Both the position numbers and the translations under genes were made by a program. Positions 50,704 through 60,108 of a DNA stretch of 64,000 bases are shown here, piece by piece (within the stretch, counting starts at the first letter, position 1; each line of letters starts with the position of its first letter). This DNA comes from Aquimarina brevivitae (lineage in GTDB: Bacteria > Bacteroidota > Bacteroidia > Flavobacteriales > Flavobacteriaceae): positions 434,001 to 498,000 of the forward strand of contig NZ_SGXE01000002.1 in assembly GCF_004216895.1 (NCBI RefSeq), read 5' to 3'. The notes beneath the pieces were generated by a model. It was not told where the DNA came from. It did no database searches and was given only the letters and a program-made list of their open reading frames with translations.

Positions 50704-50794
50704 TATCAATTGGGGTTAGTTTGTGATAAAAACAATACGAATGTAATACTTTTATCGGTATAAAAAAGCATTTTAACGATAAAAATAGGGTTGC

Positions 50795-52423
50795 TTATTG
50801 TTTTTCTTTCCAAACCTTTTTGAGAACTAAGAAATTCTGAGGATTGGTCGTAAGCCCTTTTACATTTTTTTGTGTAAACCGCACAACCTCATCATAATAT
50901 AAAGGTACAATAGGAGCGTGGGCTATGATAATTGAATCCATTTTTGCATAGTATTGTATTCTTAGGCTGTCATTGGTTATTCCAAAACTTTCTTCATACA
51001 ATTGATCAAAAGTTTCGTTTTTGAAATGTGTATAGTTAGGGCCATTCGGCGTAAAGTTTTTGCTGTAATAAGGGGATAAAAAGTTTTCAGCATCTGGATA
51101 ATCGGCAATCCAGCTTGCTCTAAACACAGCTAGCTCACCTTTCCATTTTCGCTCTCGTATAGTAGATGGAGGAAGTACATCAATATTAACTTGTAATCCA
51201 ATTTTTTCTAATTCGCGCTGAATGTATTCACACAAACTTAGATAATTACTATCGGTAGTAATCGTTATCGAGGGATCTTGATTACCAGTTTCTTTTTTAT
51301 ATTGGGCTATAAGTTGGGAAGCTTTATTCGGCTGATAGGTATATCCCTTAAGGTTACTAAATCCAGGGAGCCCTTTAGGTATAAATCCGTTTACAGCAGC
51401 AGTACCAATTCCGTTTTTTAAAAAGGTGATCATTTTATTTCTGTCAAAACCATAATTTACGGCTTTGCGAAGCAGTTCTGATTGAATTTCATCTTTATCC
51501 GTTTCAAGGTAAAAGCCTAAGTATTCAGAGTTGAGATAAGGTCCTTTTGACAAATTAATTTTATCCCTATATCGTTCACGTAATTTTCCGGATGGAGTAA
51601 GTAGCTCGTCTTTATAAGAGGCATCTAAACTATTTAATAGATCAAGATCTCCTTTGGTAAACTGTAAAAATTCACTTTGTTTTTCTGGTAAAAAGGTGAT
51701 GGCAATCGCCTCTAAGTAGGGGAGTCCTTTTCCGTTTTCATCTTTTTCAAAATAATTATTATTCTTTCTAAGGACCAACTTTACATTCTCTTCCCAGTAT
51801 TTAAATTTAAAGGGCCCAGTACCTATTGGGTGCTTCCTGAATTCCTTACCGTAAAATAAAACAATTTCTTTTGGTACTACAGAACAATAACGCATACTCA
51901 ATAACCCTAAAAATGCTGGAAAAGGCTGTTTTAATTGAATTTGAAAAGTACTATCATTAACTGCAGTATAGTTTTGAACATTTTTTAATACCCAATTCCC
52001 AGGTGAGGCCAGGTCAGGATCGAGAAGGCGATCAAAACTATATGTAAAGTCTGAAGCGACAACTTTTCTTGTATTTTTAGGCGTGTTAAATTCCTTGTGC
52101 TTGTGAAACAACACATCATTTCTCAGATAAAACGTATAGGTAAGTCCATCATCAGCAATCTCCCAACGCTTAGCAATGTCGGGCTTAATTTGTAAGGTTT
52201 CATCAAACTGTACTAACCCATTAAAAAGTTGGTTAGTTGGCCAAATTATGGATGGGTTTCTAGCAAATGCAGGGTCTAATGATTTAATATTGGAGTACTC
52301 GTTGTAGCGAAAAACTAAATGCTCTTTGTTTTCTTTTTTAGGATCGTCGCAAGAACTTATTCCTATAAGAAGGTAAAATATTGCAAGATAACCTGTTAAG
52401 TGCCTCGTAAGAAAAGTTTTCAA
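50795..52423 (-). CDS. Family 5 extracellular solute-binding lipoprotein
   Basis: A 542-residue lipoprotein (lipobox IGISSC, Cys25) of the DppA/OppA family (SBP_bac_5). Conserved parts include NIKSLDPAFARNPSIIWPTN at the mature N-terminus, RWEIADDGLTYTFYLRNDVLFH and the family block NYGFDRNKMITFLKNGIG. The C-terminal part has the (F)RASWIADYPDAENFLSPYYS stretch typical of peptide-binding members. It should bind oligopeptides in the periplasm for an ABC importer or for cell-wall peptide recycling. No permease or ATPase genes lie next to it, so its partners are encoded elsewhere. Confidence 0.92.
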   Translation of the reverse strand: MKTFLTRHLTGYLAIFYLLIGISSCDDPKKENKEHLVFRYNEYSNIKSLDPAFARNPSIIWPTNQLFNGLVQFDETLQIKPDIAKRWEIADDGLTYTFYLRNDVLFHKHKEFNTPKNTRKVVASDFTYSFDRLLDPDLASPGNWVLKNVQNYTAVNDSTFQIQLKQPFPAFLGLLSMRYCSVVPKEIVLFYGKEFRKHPIGTGPFKFKYWEENVKLVLRKNNNYFEKDENGKGLPYLEAIAITFLPEKQSEFLQFTKGDLDLLNSLDASYKDELLTPSGKLRERYRDKINLSKGPYLNSEYLGFYLETDKDEIQSELLRKAVNYGFDRNKMITFLKNGIGTAAVNGFIPKGLPGFSNLKGYTYQPNKASQLIAQYKKETGNQDPSITITTDSNYLSLCEYIQRELEKIGLQVNIDVLPPSTIRERKWKGELAVFRASWIADYPDAENFLSPYYSKNFTPNGPNYTHFKNETFDQLYEESFGITNDSLRIQYYAKMDSIIIAHAPIVPLYYDEVVRFTQKNVKGLTTNPQNFLVLKKVWKEKQ

Positions 52424-52549
52424 TTTTACTAAATCGATTATTGTTGGTATATTTGCACCCTTCTTAAAGGGAAGAGTGCTGATTTATAAATAGGTTTCGT
52501 AATAGCATAAAGATAAAGAGATTTCCAGAAACCGGAAATTAAATTTTGA

Positions 52550-53887
52550 ATGAAAAAGAGAGTAGCGTTTTATACATTAGGTTGCAAGTTGAATTTTTCA
52601 GAAACGTCAACTATAGCAAGAGGTTTTAAAGAAGAGGGATTCGAGGCTGTTGACTTTTCAACATCAGCGGATATTTACGTCATTAATACTTGCTCAGTTA
52701 CAGATAATGCTGATAAACGATTTAAAACCATTGTAAAGCAGGCTCAGAAAAATAATCCAGATGCGTTTGTAGCAGCTATTGGTTGTTATGCACAATTGAA
52801 GCCCGAGGAGTTAGCGGCGGTTGATGGAGTTGACTTGGTGCTTGGTGCTACGGAAAAGTTTAAAATCACCGATTACATCAATGATTTGTCAAAAAATGAT
52901 TTTGGAGAAATTCATTCTTGCGAAATTGAAGATGCGGATTTCTATGTAGGCAGTTATTCTATTGGAGATCGTACCAGAGCTTTTTTAAAAGTTCAGGATG
53001 GTTGTGATTATAAATGTACGTATTGCACGATTCCCTTAGCGAGAGGTATATCAAGAAGTGATACGCTAAGTAATGTACTTAACAATGCGAAAGAAATTTC
53101 TGAAAAGGGTATTAAAGAAATTGTACTGACTGGTGTAAATATTGGGGATTATGGTAAAGGAGAATTTGGAAATAAACGGCATGAGCACACCTTTTTAGAT
53201 TTAGTAAAAGCACTTGATGAGGTTGAAGGCGTAGAGCGGTTGCGAATTTCTTCCATAGAGCCTAATTTGCTAAAAAATGAAACCATAGATTTTGTTTCAA
53301 AAAGTAGAACATTTGTACCGCATTTTCATATTCCATTACAATCGGGTAGTGATGATATTTTGCGTTTAATGAGGCGGAGATACCTTAGTGATTTATACGT
53401 GGATAGAGTAGAGCAGATTCGACGTCAAATACCGGATGCCTGTATAGGAGTGGATGTTATTGTTGGATTTCCTGGTGAGTCTGATGAGCATTTTTTGGAA
53501 ACCTATAATTTTTTAGCTTCTCTTGATATTTCTTACCTTCATGTTTTTACGTATTCAGAAAGAGATAATACCGTGGCAACTGAATTACCTAATGTTGTGC
53601 CTGCGAAGGTTCGTAAAAAACGAAGTAAAATGCTAAGAGGATTATCTGTCAAAAAGCGAAGAGCTTTTTATGAGTCTCAATTGGGTAAGGAAAAAACAGT
53701 GTTATTTGAATCAGAAAATAAGGAAGGTTACATTCACGGTTTTACAGAAAACTATGTAAAAGTAAAAATGCCTTGGAACCCAGAGTATGTAAATACGCTA
53801 CATCGTATTAAACTCACAGAGATCGATGAGGATGGTATGGTACGATTTGAATTTAAACAGCATGAATTACAATCAAAAATAGCATAA
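52550..53887 (+). CDS. mtaB: tRNA t6A37 methylthiotransferase
   Basis: A 445-residue radical-SAM methylthiotransferase that converts t6A to ms2t6A at position 37 of ANN-decoding tRNAs. The N-terminal UPF0004 domain carries the three cysteines of its second iron-sulfur cluster in YTLGCKLNFSET, INTCSVTDNADKR and AIGCYAQLKPEE. The radical-SAM cluster is CDYKCTYC (about 152-159, CxxxCxxC). Later motifs include IPLQSGSD and IGVDVIVGFPGES. The C-terminal TRAM-like part is short. A -7-like TATATTTG at 52448-52455 may belong to its promoter. It is followed by a strong bidirectional terminator. Confidence 0.95.
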   Translation: MKKRVAFYTLGCKLNFSETSTIARGFKEEGFEAVDFSTSADIYVINTCSVTDNADKRFKTIVKQAQKNNPDAFVAAIGCYAQLKPEELAAVDGVDLVLGATEKFKITDYINDLSKNDFGEIHSCEIEDADFYVGSYSIGDRTRAFLKVQDGCDYKCTYCTIPLARGISRSDTLSNVLNNAKEISEKGIKEIVLTGVNIGDYGKGEFGNKRHEHTFLDLVKALDEVEGVERLRISSIEPNLLKNETIDFVSKSRTFVPHFHIPLQSGSDDILRLMRRRYLSDLYVDRVEQIRRQIPDACIGVDVIVGFPGESDEHFLETYNFLASLDISYLHVFTYSERDNTVATELPNVVPAKVRKKRSKMLRGLSVKKRRAFYESQLGKEKTVLFESENKEGYIHGFTENYVKVKMPWNPEYVNTLHRIKLTEIDEDGMVRFEFKQHELQSKIA

Positions 53888-53913
53888 AAAAATCCGCTTT
53901 AAAGCGGATTTTT
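53888..53913. terminator. Bidirectional intrinsic terminator
   Basis: A fully palindromic 26 bp: AAAAATCCGCTTT and its exact complement with no fixed loop. It lies directly after the mtaB stop codon and 7 bp before the convergent stop of the GNAT gene, so it ends both transcripts. Confidence 0.9.
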
Positions 53914-53919
53914 CTGTTT

Positions 53920-54231
53920 TTAAATATTAATACCTACCGGTAGTAGGTCTTTATATTTCCTTTTGTTTTTTCTCATAAACTTTGCAATCTCAGAACTAGA
54001 TGGAACTAGTCGAATATTACGATCTTCTACGATGTTAAACACAGCTTGAATAAACTCATCCTTATAGCCTTTTTCTACTAAATCATCATCCATAATAAAT
54101 TTGGTAAGAAAAATTTTTCGTTCCTGAAGAGAGTATTCTATTGTTGACTTTTTCCCTTCAATTGTAGTCTCAAACTGTCTCAGAAATTCATTGTCTACGA
54201 TTTCCAATTCGACATCATTCATGTTCTCCAT
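53920..54231 (-). CDS. GNAT-like N-acetyltransferase (YjdJ/COG2388 type)
   Basis: A 103-residue protein of the small Gcn5-related acetyltransferase group COG2388. The order of elements fits: FETTIEGKKSTIEYSLQERKIFLTKFIMD for the first strands, YKDEFIQAVFNIVEDRNIRLVPSS for the acetyl-CoA helix and last strand, and the final FMRKNKRKYKDLL, like the YIRKHPEY end of the group. The usual acetyl-CoA loop (R/Q)GxGxA is not preserved here (EKGYKDEF), so binding may be altered. An inner Met at residue 4 is another possible start. A minus-strand TATCTTTG at 54426-54433 could be its -7 promoter element. Confidence 0.65.
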   Translation of the reverse strand: MENMNDVELEIVDNEFLRQFETTIEGKKSTIEYSLQERKIFLTKFIMDDDLVEKGYKDEFIQAVFNIVEDRNIRLVPSSSEIAKFMRKNKRKYKDLLPVGINI

Positions 54232-54488
54232 ATTTTTGATTTTATAAGGTATTTATGATAATTTTTCAGTGATTAAATATCACTGAAAGAGGATTATTAA
54301 AATTCAATTTTTGTAATTTTGCGTAATAAATTCCCGTTATTAACTAAGATCAGTTGGTTATAAATCCCTTAAATAAGATATTAAGCATTCCAATTATAAT
54401 CAGAGAATACTTAATTTTGGCGATGCAAAGATAAGAAAATTAACGCTTTAACTAAAATAATCACTGTTAAAATACTATTAGAATACCT

Positions 54489-55148
54489 ATGATGCACGTT
54501 TATTTTGTACCAGGTATGGCTGCAGATGTATCTATATTCGAGTATATCCAACTACCCGAAGACAGATACACTATGCATACGATCCCTTGGAAAATACCCG
54601 CTAAAAACGAGACCTTAAAGCAGTATGCTAAGCGTATGTGTCAGGAAATTAAACATACTGATATTGTATTAGTTGGAGTGTCTTTTGGTGGGGTAGTGGT
54701 GCAAGAGATGAGTAAATTCGTAACGGTACAAAAACTAATAATTATTAGCAGTGTCAAGTCAAAGTTCGAATTACCTAAACGGATGAGGTTTGTAAAGAAA
54801 ACAGGCTTGTATAAATTTTTGCCTACTGGATTAGTTGCAAAAGTGAAGAACTGGGATGCCTTAGCAGTGGGTGAGTTTGCCAAGAAGCGCGCGGCAATGT
54901 ATCAAAAATACCTTTCTTTAAATAATAAGCAATACTTGGATTGGGCAATTAAAAATATGGTTTGTTGGGATCAAGAAACACCGCCAAAAGGGATCGTACA
55001 TATCCACGGGGATAGTGATATTATTTTTCCTATTGAGAATATTAAAGGTTGCATCATAATACCCAAGGGAACCCACGTAATGATCATAAAACGCTCAAAA
55101 TGGTTTAATAAACATTTGCCAGAAATTATCGAAAAAGACTTGCGATAA
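54489..55148 (+). CDS. Alpha/beta hydrolase
   Basis: A 219-residue cytoplasmic hydrolase of the alpha/beta fold. It begins VYFVPGMAADVSIFEYI, the strand plus oxyanion loop, and has the nucleophile elbow GVSFGG with S65. The acid is probably D175 or D177 in HIHGDSDIIFP and the base H196 in GTHVMI, so the catalytic triad is complete. A lid region of basic helices lies at 90-150. The substrate cannot be told. The gene lies 53 bp before a lytic transglycosylase gene on the same strand, and may share its transcript. Confidence 0.85.
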   Translation: MMHVYFVPGMAADVSIFEYIQLPEDRYTMHTIPWKIPAKNETLKQYAKRMCQEIKHTDIVLVGVSFGGVVVQEMSKFVTVQKLIIISSVKSKFELPKRMRFVKKTGLYKFLPTGLVAKVKNWDALAVGEFAKKRAAMYQKYLSLNNKQYLDWAIKNMVCWDQETPPKGIVHIHGDSDIIFPIENIKGCIIIPKGTHVMIIKRSKWFNKHLPEIIEKDLR

Positions 55149-55201
55149 TCGATGTTTTTACTTTATATTGTGATGAAAATCAGTATTCTCGCTAAAAATC
55201 T

Positions 55202-56158
55202 ATGAAAATGGTCAATGTTGTAAGAAAAGTATTATTAATATTAGGTGTTGTCTTCACGATTGGTGTTTTAATTAACGCAACACAGGCTGAACCACAAAAA
55301 AATGTTCAGCAAAATAAATTAGAAACCAAGTTGGTAAACGATTATAACGTTTATGCCATTCCTATGCCTTCAAATTTGAATTTTGCCGGTGAGCTGGTTC
55401 CTGTTGAAAATCCTGATATCAGGGAGCGAATGGATAGAGAATTATTGGTGAATACGTATTGGCAATCCAATGGATTACTGTTATTTAAGAGAGCACATAA
55501 ATATTTTCCTATCATAGAGCCTATTCTTAAAGAACAAGGAGTACCTGATGATTTTAAATACTTAGCCGTAATCGAAAGCGGTTTGACGCAGGCGGTTTCT
55601 CCTGCTAGAGCAACCGGGTTTTGGCAAATACTTTCAGGGACGGCAAAAGAATACGGTTTAGAAGTAAATGATAATGTTGATGAGCGTTATCATATTGAAA
55701 AATCAACAGAAGTAGCTTGTAAGTATCTTAAGAAAGCCAAAGAGCGCTTTGGTACTTGGACACTGGCGGCTGCCTCGTACAATGCTGGGCAATATGGCAT
55801 CGATAAACAACTAGAACGTCAAAACGTGAAAAGCTACTATGACCTATTATTGGGTGAAGAAACAGGTAGATATGTATTTAGAATCATAGCAGTTAAAGAA
55901 ATCTTGAGTAACCCAAAGCAATATGGGTTTAATTTCAGTGAAAAGGATTTATATGATCCCATCCCTACTTTTAATGTGTTGGTAGATAAGCCCGTTGAGG
56001 ATTTTACGGAATTTGTAAAGCAATACAATATCAACTATAAAATCTTAAAGTTGCATAATCCTTGGCTACGCGAATCTCATTTACAAAATGGAAGTGGTAA
56101 GGAATATTTTATTCAAATACCTAGAGACGGCTATTATAAGACTACTGTAGGGCAATAA
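55202..56158 (+). CDS. Lytic transglycosylase (SLT domain, MltD-like)
   Basis: A 318-residue envelope enzyme that cuts peptidoglycan glycan strands with formation of 1,6-anhydro-MurNAc. One N-terminal hydrophobic segment (ILGVVFTIGVLINATQA) acts as signal or anchor. The SLT domain (about 90-230) holds the catalytic Glu E125 in YLAVIESGLTQ, followed by ARATGFWQILSGTAKEYGL and the AAASYNAGQ block. The C-terminal 80 residues are a LysM-like or linker region (FVKQYNINYKILKLHNPWL resembles a LysM unit). It probably works in cell-wall turnover. Confidence 0.92.
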   Translation: MKMVNVVRKVLLILGVVFTIGVLINATQAEPQKNVQQNKLETKLVNDYNVYAIPMPSNLNFAGELVPVENPDIRERMDRELLVNTYWQSNGLLLFKRAHKYFPIIEPILKEQGVPDDFKYLAVIESGLTQAVSPARATGFWQILSGTAKEYGLEVNDNVDERYHIEKSTEVACKYLKKAKERFGTWTLAAASYNAGQYGIDKQLERQNVKSYYDLLLGEETGRYVFRIIAVKEILSNPKQYGFNFSEKDLYDPIPTFNVLVDKPVEDFTEFVKQYNINYKILKLHNPWLRESHLQNGSGKEYFIQIPRDGYYKTTVGQ

Positions 56159-56223
56159 TAATTAATTCATTATGTTATTTTTTAGTATGTTAGCTGAGTT
56201 ATAATTTTAATTATTTAGTTAAC

Positions 56224-56592
56224 ATGAACTTAAGTGTCCTTATTTCACTAATACTTATTGGATTAATAGCCGGTTTTTTTAGCGGTACCTTAGGGATAGG
56301 AGGAAGCGTGGTTATGATTCCTTTATTGATACTCTGGGTTAATTTTTCTCAACATCAGGCTCAGGGAACAAGCTTAGCAGTATTAGCAGTTCCAGTAACC
56401 TTACTAGCCGCATTTAATTACTACAAAGAAGGGCACGTAAATTGGAAGTATGCTGCAATAATTGCACTAACCTTTATTATTGGTGGATACTTAGGGAGTA
56501 AATTGGCCATTTCCATCAATCAATCTTTATTGAAAAGAATTTTTGGTGGTGTATTACTACTTGTAGCCATTAAAATGATCTTTGGTAAGTAA
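56224..56592 (+). CDS. TauE/SafE-family membrane protein, half length
   Basis: A 122-residue membrane protein with four helices. Residues 5-30 have LIGLIAGFFSGTLGIGGSVVMIPLL and residues 40-55 QAQGTSLAVLAVPVTLLAA, the conserved first half of TauE/SafE (DUF81) transporters. Normal members have about 250 residues with two such halves; this one ends after the first, with LLKRIFGGVLLLVAIKMIFGK as its close. Short forms of this kind are known in Bacteroidota and may act as homodimers (inference), so a truncation is not needed to explain it. Sulfite or other sulfur anions are the family substrates; the actual one is unknown. Confidence 0.85.
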   Translation: MNLSVLISLILIGLIAGFFSGTLGIGGSVVMIPLLILWVNFSQHQAQGTSLAVLAVPVTLLAAFNYYKEGHVNWKYAAIIALTFIIGGYLGSKLAISINQSLLKRIFGGVLLLVAIKMIFGK

Positions 56593-56710
56593 AGCTATTT
56601 ATCCATCTTTGCAACTATAATTGATACTATACCCTTAATCAGCAAGCACTCTTTTTTTTACGACTATAAATCTTTCAAGTAAACTTTTATAAGGGTTAGG
56701 CAATACCTAT

Positions 56711-58894
56711 TTAGTTCGATTGTTTAAAATACGGATAAACTCCTTCATTCATAAGCTTTTGTACTTTTTTACGAAGTTTTTTTCGTTTTACCTGGCTTAT
56801 TTGCTCATCATAATCTTCCTGTATATTAATGGTGTAGGGAGGAGTAGTCACGCTTGAAGCAGAATCGACCCATATAGAATGGATAGTAAAAGCAAACTGC
56901 ATTTTTTCGTGATATAACTTGGTGACAGGACCCTTTTTAAGATCTTGTGCATCAAAAAGCCATATTTCTGAGTAATAAGAGTCTCCCTTGGTTGTATTTT
57001 CCGTTTTACCTACGACCGTACAAAGGATATATCCGTTTAACGCTTCTGGGACATTATCTTTAGGTTGGGAAGAAGGAACAAATTGCAAGGACCACATATA
57101 GACATTTTCAGGAAAGGAGTAGTAATCGGTAACCTCCATACCTTCCGTTGCAACAGTTTGTAAAACAAAAGGGGCACCTTTTTTGGTAAATTCAAGCATT
57201 TCTTCTGCTGAATAAATGCGATTACGCTCTGGACTCTGATATAGTCGATACACAAACTCAGTAAGTATTTCATCAGACAGCCCATACGCTTGCCAAAACA
57301 CGTGTGAAATTTTATCTACATTACTGTCTGGTGAAAGTATGCCGTTATATGTATGCAGCCCAATACCCCAGGTATGTGGGCCAGGATCTTTTTCATCTAA
57401 ATTGCCTTCGATATGCAAAAACTTGGACTCTTTTTGAAGAACAGCACGGTTTTTAACATCTATCCTAACCTTACCTATTTTACTGATATCCATTGCCCCT
57501 ACAGCAATCATTCCTACTTTTTGTTCATCCACTCTTTGCCCATCGATTTTACGGGTGTCATAGTGCCTTAACCACTCTGCAGGACAAGCGCTACAGTTGT
57601 GCGCCAGATGCAAGGTTACGATATCATTGTCATTATTATAATCCACAGAAAAGTGAACCGTTTCTACCGGTAAAATCACTTTGTGAGCTCTTACTTCTTT
57701 TTTTCCTTTAGTTAGTTCATTTCGTGGTACAATGTATATACTAGAATAGTCATTTTGCACCCCACTTAATAGTTCTCTAAGAAATGAATTCAATTTTTTA
57801 TTATTAGCAAAAGGATTATTCATCATTACATTCAATGTGAATTTAAAATTAGTATCTGCTAATATTAAATAATCTTTACTGAAACCTATCTGGTGTATAT
57901 TGTGTTGAATCTGAATATCCGAACCATCTTCATTTAAAATCTTGATAGATTGCGGGGTGTCTTCGCCTTGCCATATCACTACATAAACAGCATCTTCATT
58001 GGATAGCTTATGACCAACAGACTTTTTGTAGATGGCCTTTAGCATTTTCTTTAAACTTTTTTTCTTTTTAGCCTCTTGTGCGTGATAGAAAAATTCATTT
58101 ACCTCCTCTATAGCTTTTTCTTTACTTTCATAGTTTTTCCACTGCTTGATCCTTTCTTCAAGCTTTTTTTCGAATCCCTTCTTATCTTTTGCTAGTAATT
58201 CAAAGATTTCTGTTGCACTTAGTAACCTTTTTGTGGTTTTAGTGAAGTTGACACTAAAAACCTCTCTGGTTTCAGGGTCATAAGCTGGATGCGCCGTAGT
58301 CAAAAACATTGGGAAAGGATCGTAAAAAAAAGGAGGGGTTCCTGATCTCCAAAATTTATTTCTTCCTATGGGGGTAATTACATTAATTTTTTCCGCATCA
58401 AATTCAAAAGGTCGACCTGCATCAAAAGTAGCGAGCATACGTAATTGATCGTCACCTGGTGTACGAAAAGCAGTAATAGCAGTATTTAATTGGTTTCTCG
58501 TGCCTAATTTCATAGACATTCGAGCCAATCCTTTATTCTTAAATGCAATTTTGGCATAAGGATTATTTTTTCCATTCAATAATGGACTCGAAGCCAAGTC
58601 CGCATAATAGCAAGGCGGTTTTAAGATATTTGTTTTAAGATTAATCTTACCTTTTTGGGTCATATCAAAGCGAAAGATATATCCATCTCCATTAATTACT
58701 GGAGACCCATACTCCTTATTCATATCCCCATTAGGCAGTTTCTTTTTGTAAGGCAGACCACCTGAATTAACGGTACCTGCACCAGAATTTATAAAGACAA
58801 ATCCAGAGAGATCATCTGGGATTTTACCTTCTTTAACTTTTAAGTCTACGTTTAAAGATTCTCTAGTTGCTGTTAAAAGGTTCTGATAATTCAT
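56711..58894 (-). CDS. Carotenoid oxygenase-family protein
   Basis: A 727-residue protein of the carotenoid cleavage oxygenase (RPE65/CCD) family, a seven-bladed propeller with an iron centre held by four His. Candidates in the right order and context are H202 (TTAHPAYDPET), H334 (HQIGFSKDYLILADTNF), H414 (ETVHFSVDY) and H672 (FTIHSIWVDS). N-terminal GKIPDDLSGFVFINSGAG fits the family start. The protein is longer than usual members because of a lysine-rich helical insertion at about 225-300 (KKLEERIKQWKNYESKEKAI). No signal peptide. It is not next to carotenoid biosynthesis genes, so the substrate (carotenoid, stilbene or lignostilbene type) stays open. Confidence 0.85.
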   Translation of the reverse strand: MNYQNLLTATRESLNVDLKVKEGKIPDDLSGFVFINSGAGTVNSGGLPYKKKLPNGDMNKEYGSPVINGDGYIFRFDMTQKGKINLKTNILKPPCYYADLASSPLLNGKNNPYAKIAFKNKGLARMSMKLGTRNQLNTAITAFRTPGDDQLRMLATFDAGRPFEFDAEKINVITPIGRNKFWRSGTPPFFYDPFPMFLTTAHPAYDPETREVFSVNFTKTTKRLLSATEIFELLAKDKKGFEKKLEERIKQWKNYESKEKAIEEVNEFFYHAQEAKKKKSLKKMLKAIYKKSVGHKLSNEDAVYVVIWQGEDTPQSIKILNEDGSDIQIQHNIHQIGFSKDYLILADTNFKFTLNVMMNNPFANNKKLNSFLRELLSGVQNDYSSIYIVPRNELTKGKKEVRAHKVILPVETVHFSVDYNNDNDIVTLHLAHNCSACPAEWLRHYDTRKIDGQRVDEQKVGMIAVGAMDISKIGKVRIDVKNRAVLQKESKFLHIEGNLDEKDPGPHTWGIGLHTYNGILSPDSNVDKISHVFWQAYGLSDEILTEFVYRLYQSPERNRIYSAEEMLEFTKKGAPFVLQTVATEGMEVTDYYSFPENVYMWSLQFVPSSQPKDNVPEALNGYILCTVVGKTENTTKGDSYYSEIWLFDAQDLKKGPVTKLYHEKMQFAFTIHSIWVDSASSVTTPPYTINIQEDYDEQISQVKRKKLRKKVQKLMNEGVYPYFKQSN

Positions 58895-59117
58895 GACCTG
58901 TAAATTTTCATAGTTTAGGGTTGTGGAAATGAGGTTTTGGTAATGCGTATTCTATTACAAATTAAATACTAGTGAAGTTTATGAATAACGAAATTAAATA
59001 GGTGTTACACAGGTAACCTTATCGATTTTAATTCAAAAGATAGTAGTTTAGTAATTTTTCAGATTAGTTGAATATACTAGAAAAATAAAATACGCTAGGT
59101 ATAATGTGGTTTAACAC

Positions 59118-59957
59118 TTAATTATCTCTTAGTTTTTTGAGAGAATCTTTTTCTCTTCGGTATTTTTCATATTCTTCATCAATTCGCCGCTCTTCTTCAG
59201 TTCTATCATCTCTTGGACCAGTAGGTTTGCTAAGGTCTTCGGTTACCATTTCCGCATCTTTTTCTTCCGGTGGTCTGGTGTCTAAATCTGCTATAAGTAA
59301 AGAGACTCCTTTGGACAGAGAGTTAAAGTGAATGTTATAAGAGTTACTTAGGGATTCACTACTGTGGTGTGTTATCACCTTTCTGATATCCAGTATTTTT
59401 TTATCCGGATCCATAAAATAAGTCATTGGAAAACCTAGAGCGTGTTTTAGTTTATTAATGATATATGAATTTTGATTTGATTTTTCATCTACATAAACCA
59501 AATGAGCAAATTCACTATAGTCATCAGCTTTTGATTTTAAATTTTCTTCCGTATCCCAAAACAAAACCACAAAATCAATTTGATCGTGGAATCGCTCTAC
59601 TAAATCATTGAATGCAGGTATCTCCCCAATACCAGGTACGCACCAGGCGGCATAGGTTACTAAATAGATAGGTTTTTCAAATGAATTCAATGATAAAGAC
59701 TCTCCTTTGAGTTGATTCACTTGGAAGTTGTCCATATATGTTCCCTTGAGATGATTATCGACTAAAGAGTCAAATAAAAATGTGGCTCGTTCCATATCAT
59801 TATCCTCATAAGCTTCGTCAATTCTCTGGTTATATTTATTGATATGTGCCGAAATGGCTACAGAGAAGGGGACTTTAACTTCCTCCTGAGCTATACTTGA
59901 ATAGAATACTCCAATAAGTAAAAAAAACACAAAAAAATTTTTCATCATATATTTCAA
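59118..59957 (-). CDS. Secreted thioredoxin-fold protein with incomplete CxxC
   Basis: A 279-residue secreted protein (signal peptide FVFFLLIGVFYSSIAQ). The middle part (about 78-215) matches the TlpA/AhpC-TSA thioredoxin fold: VNQLKGESLSLNSFEKPIYLVTYAAWC, EIPAFNDLVERFHDQIDFVVLF and the cis-Pro region HALGFPMTYFMDPDKKIL. The redox motif reads WCVPG (C106 with Gly at 109) instead of WCxxC, so the resolving cysteine is missing. The last 55 residues are charged (PPEEKDAEMVTEDLSK ... REKDSLKKL), probably a coiled coil. Without the second Cys it cannot be a normal disulfide reductase; other roles such as binding or a one-Cys mechanism are possible. Confidence 0.8.
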   Translation of the reverse strand: MKYMMKNFFVFFLLIGVFYSSIAQEEVKVPFSVAISAHINKYNQRIDEAYEDNDMERATFLFDSLVDNHLKGTYMDNFQVNQLKGESLSLNSFEKPIYLVTYAAWCVPGIGEIPAFNDLVERFHDQIDFVVLFWDTEENLKSKADDYSEFAHLVYVDEKSNQNSYIINKLKHALGFPMTYFMDPDKKILDIRKVITHHSSESLSNSYNIHFNSLSKGVSLLIADLDTRPPEEKDAEMVTEDLSKPTGPRDDRTEEERRIDEEYEKYRREKDSLKKLRDN

Positions 59958-60108
59958 TTACAATTGCTAAGGTAAAATAAAGTCTTCAGAATTTATGGTT
60001 TTCCCTCAAAACTTATCAATAGATAATCTCTCCATTCGATTTACTATTTACCTAAAGAATTACTTTTTCCCTATTACCCTAACGATTTACGCTTGGCAAT
60101 TAGTATGC

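Noticed and set aside
54232..54488. Possible long leader RNA or riboswitch before the alpha/beta hydrolase gene
   Set aside because: There is a TAATTTTG promoter-like element at 54314-54321, but no -33 partner, no stable hairpin set and no known aptamer pattern.
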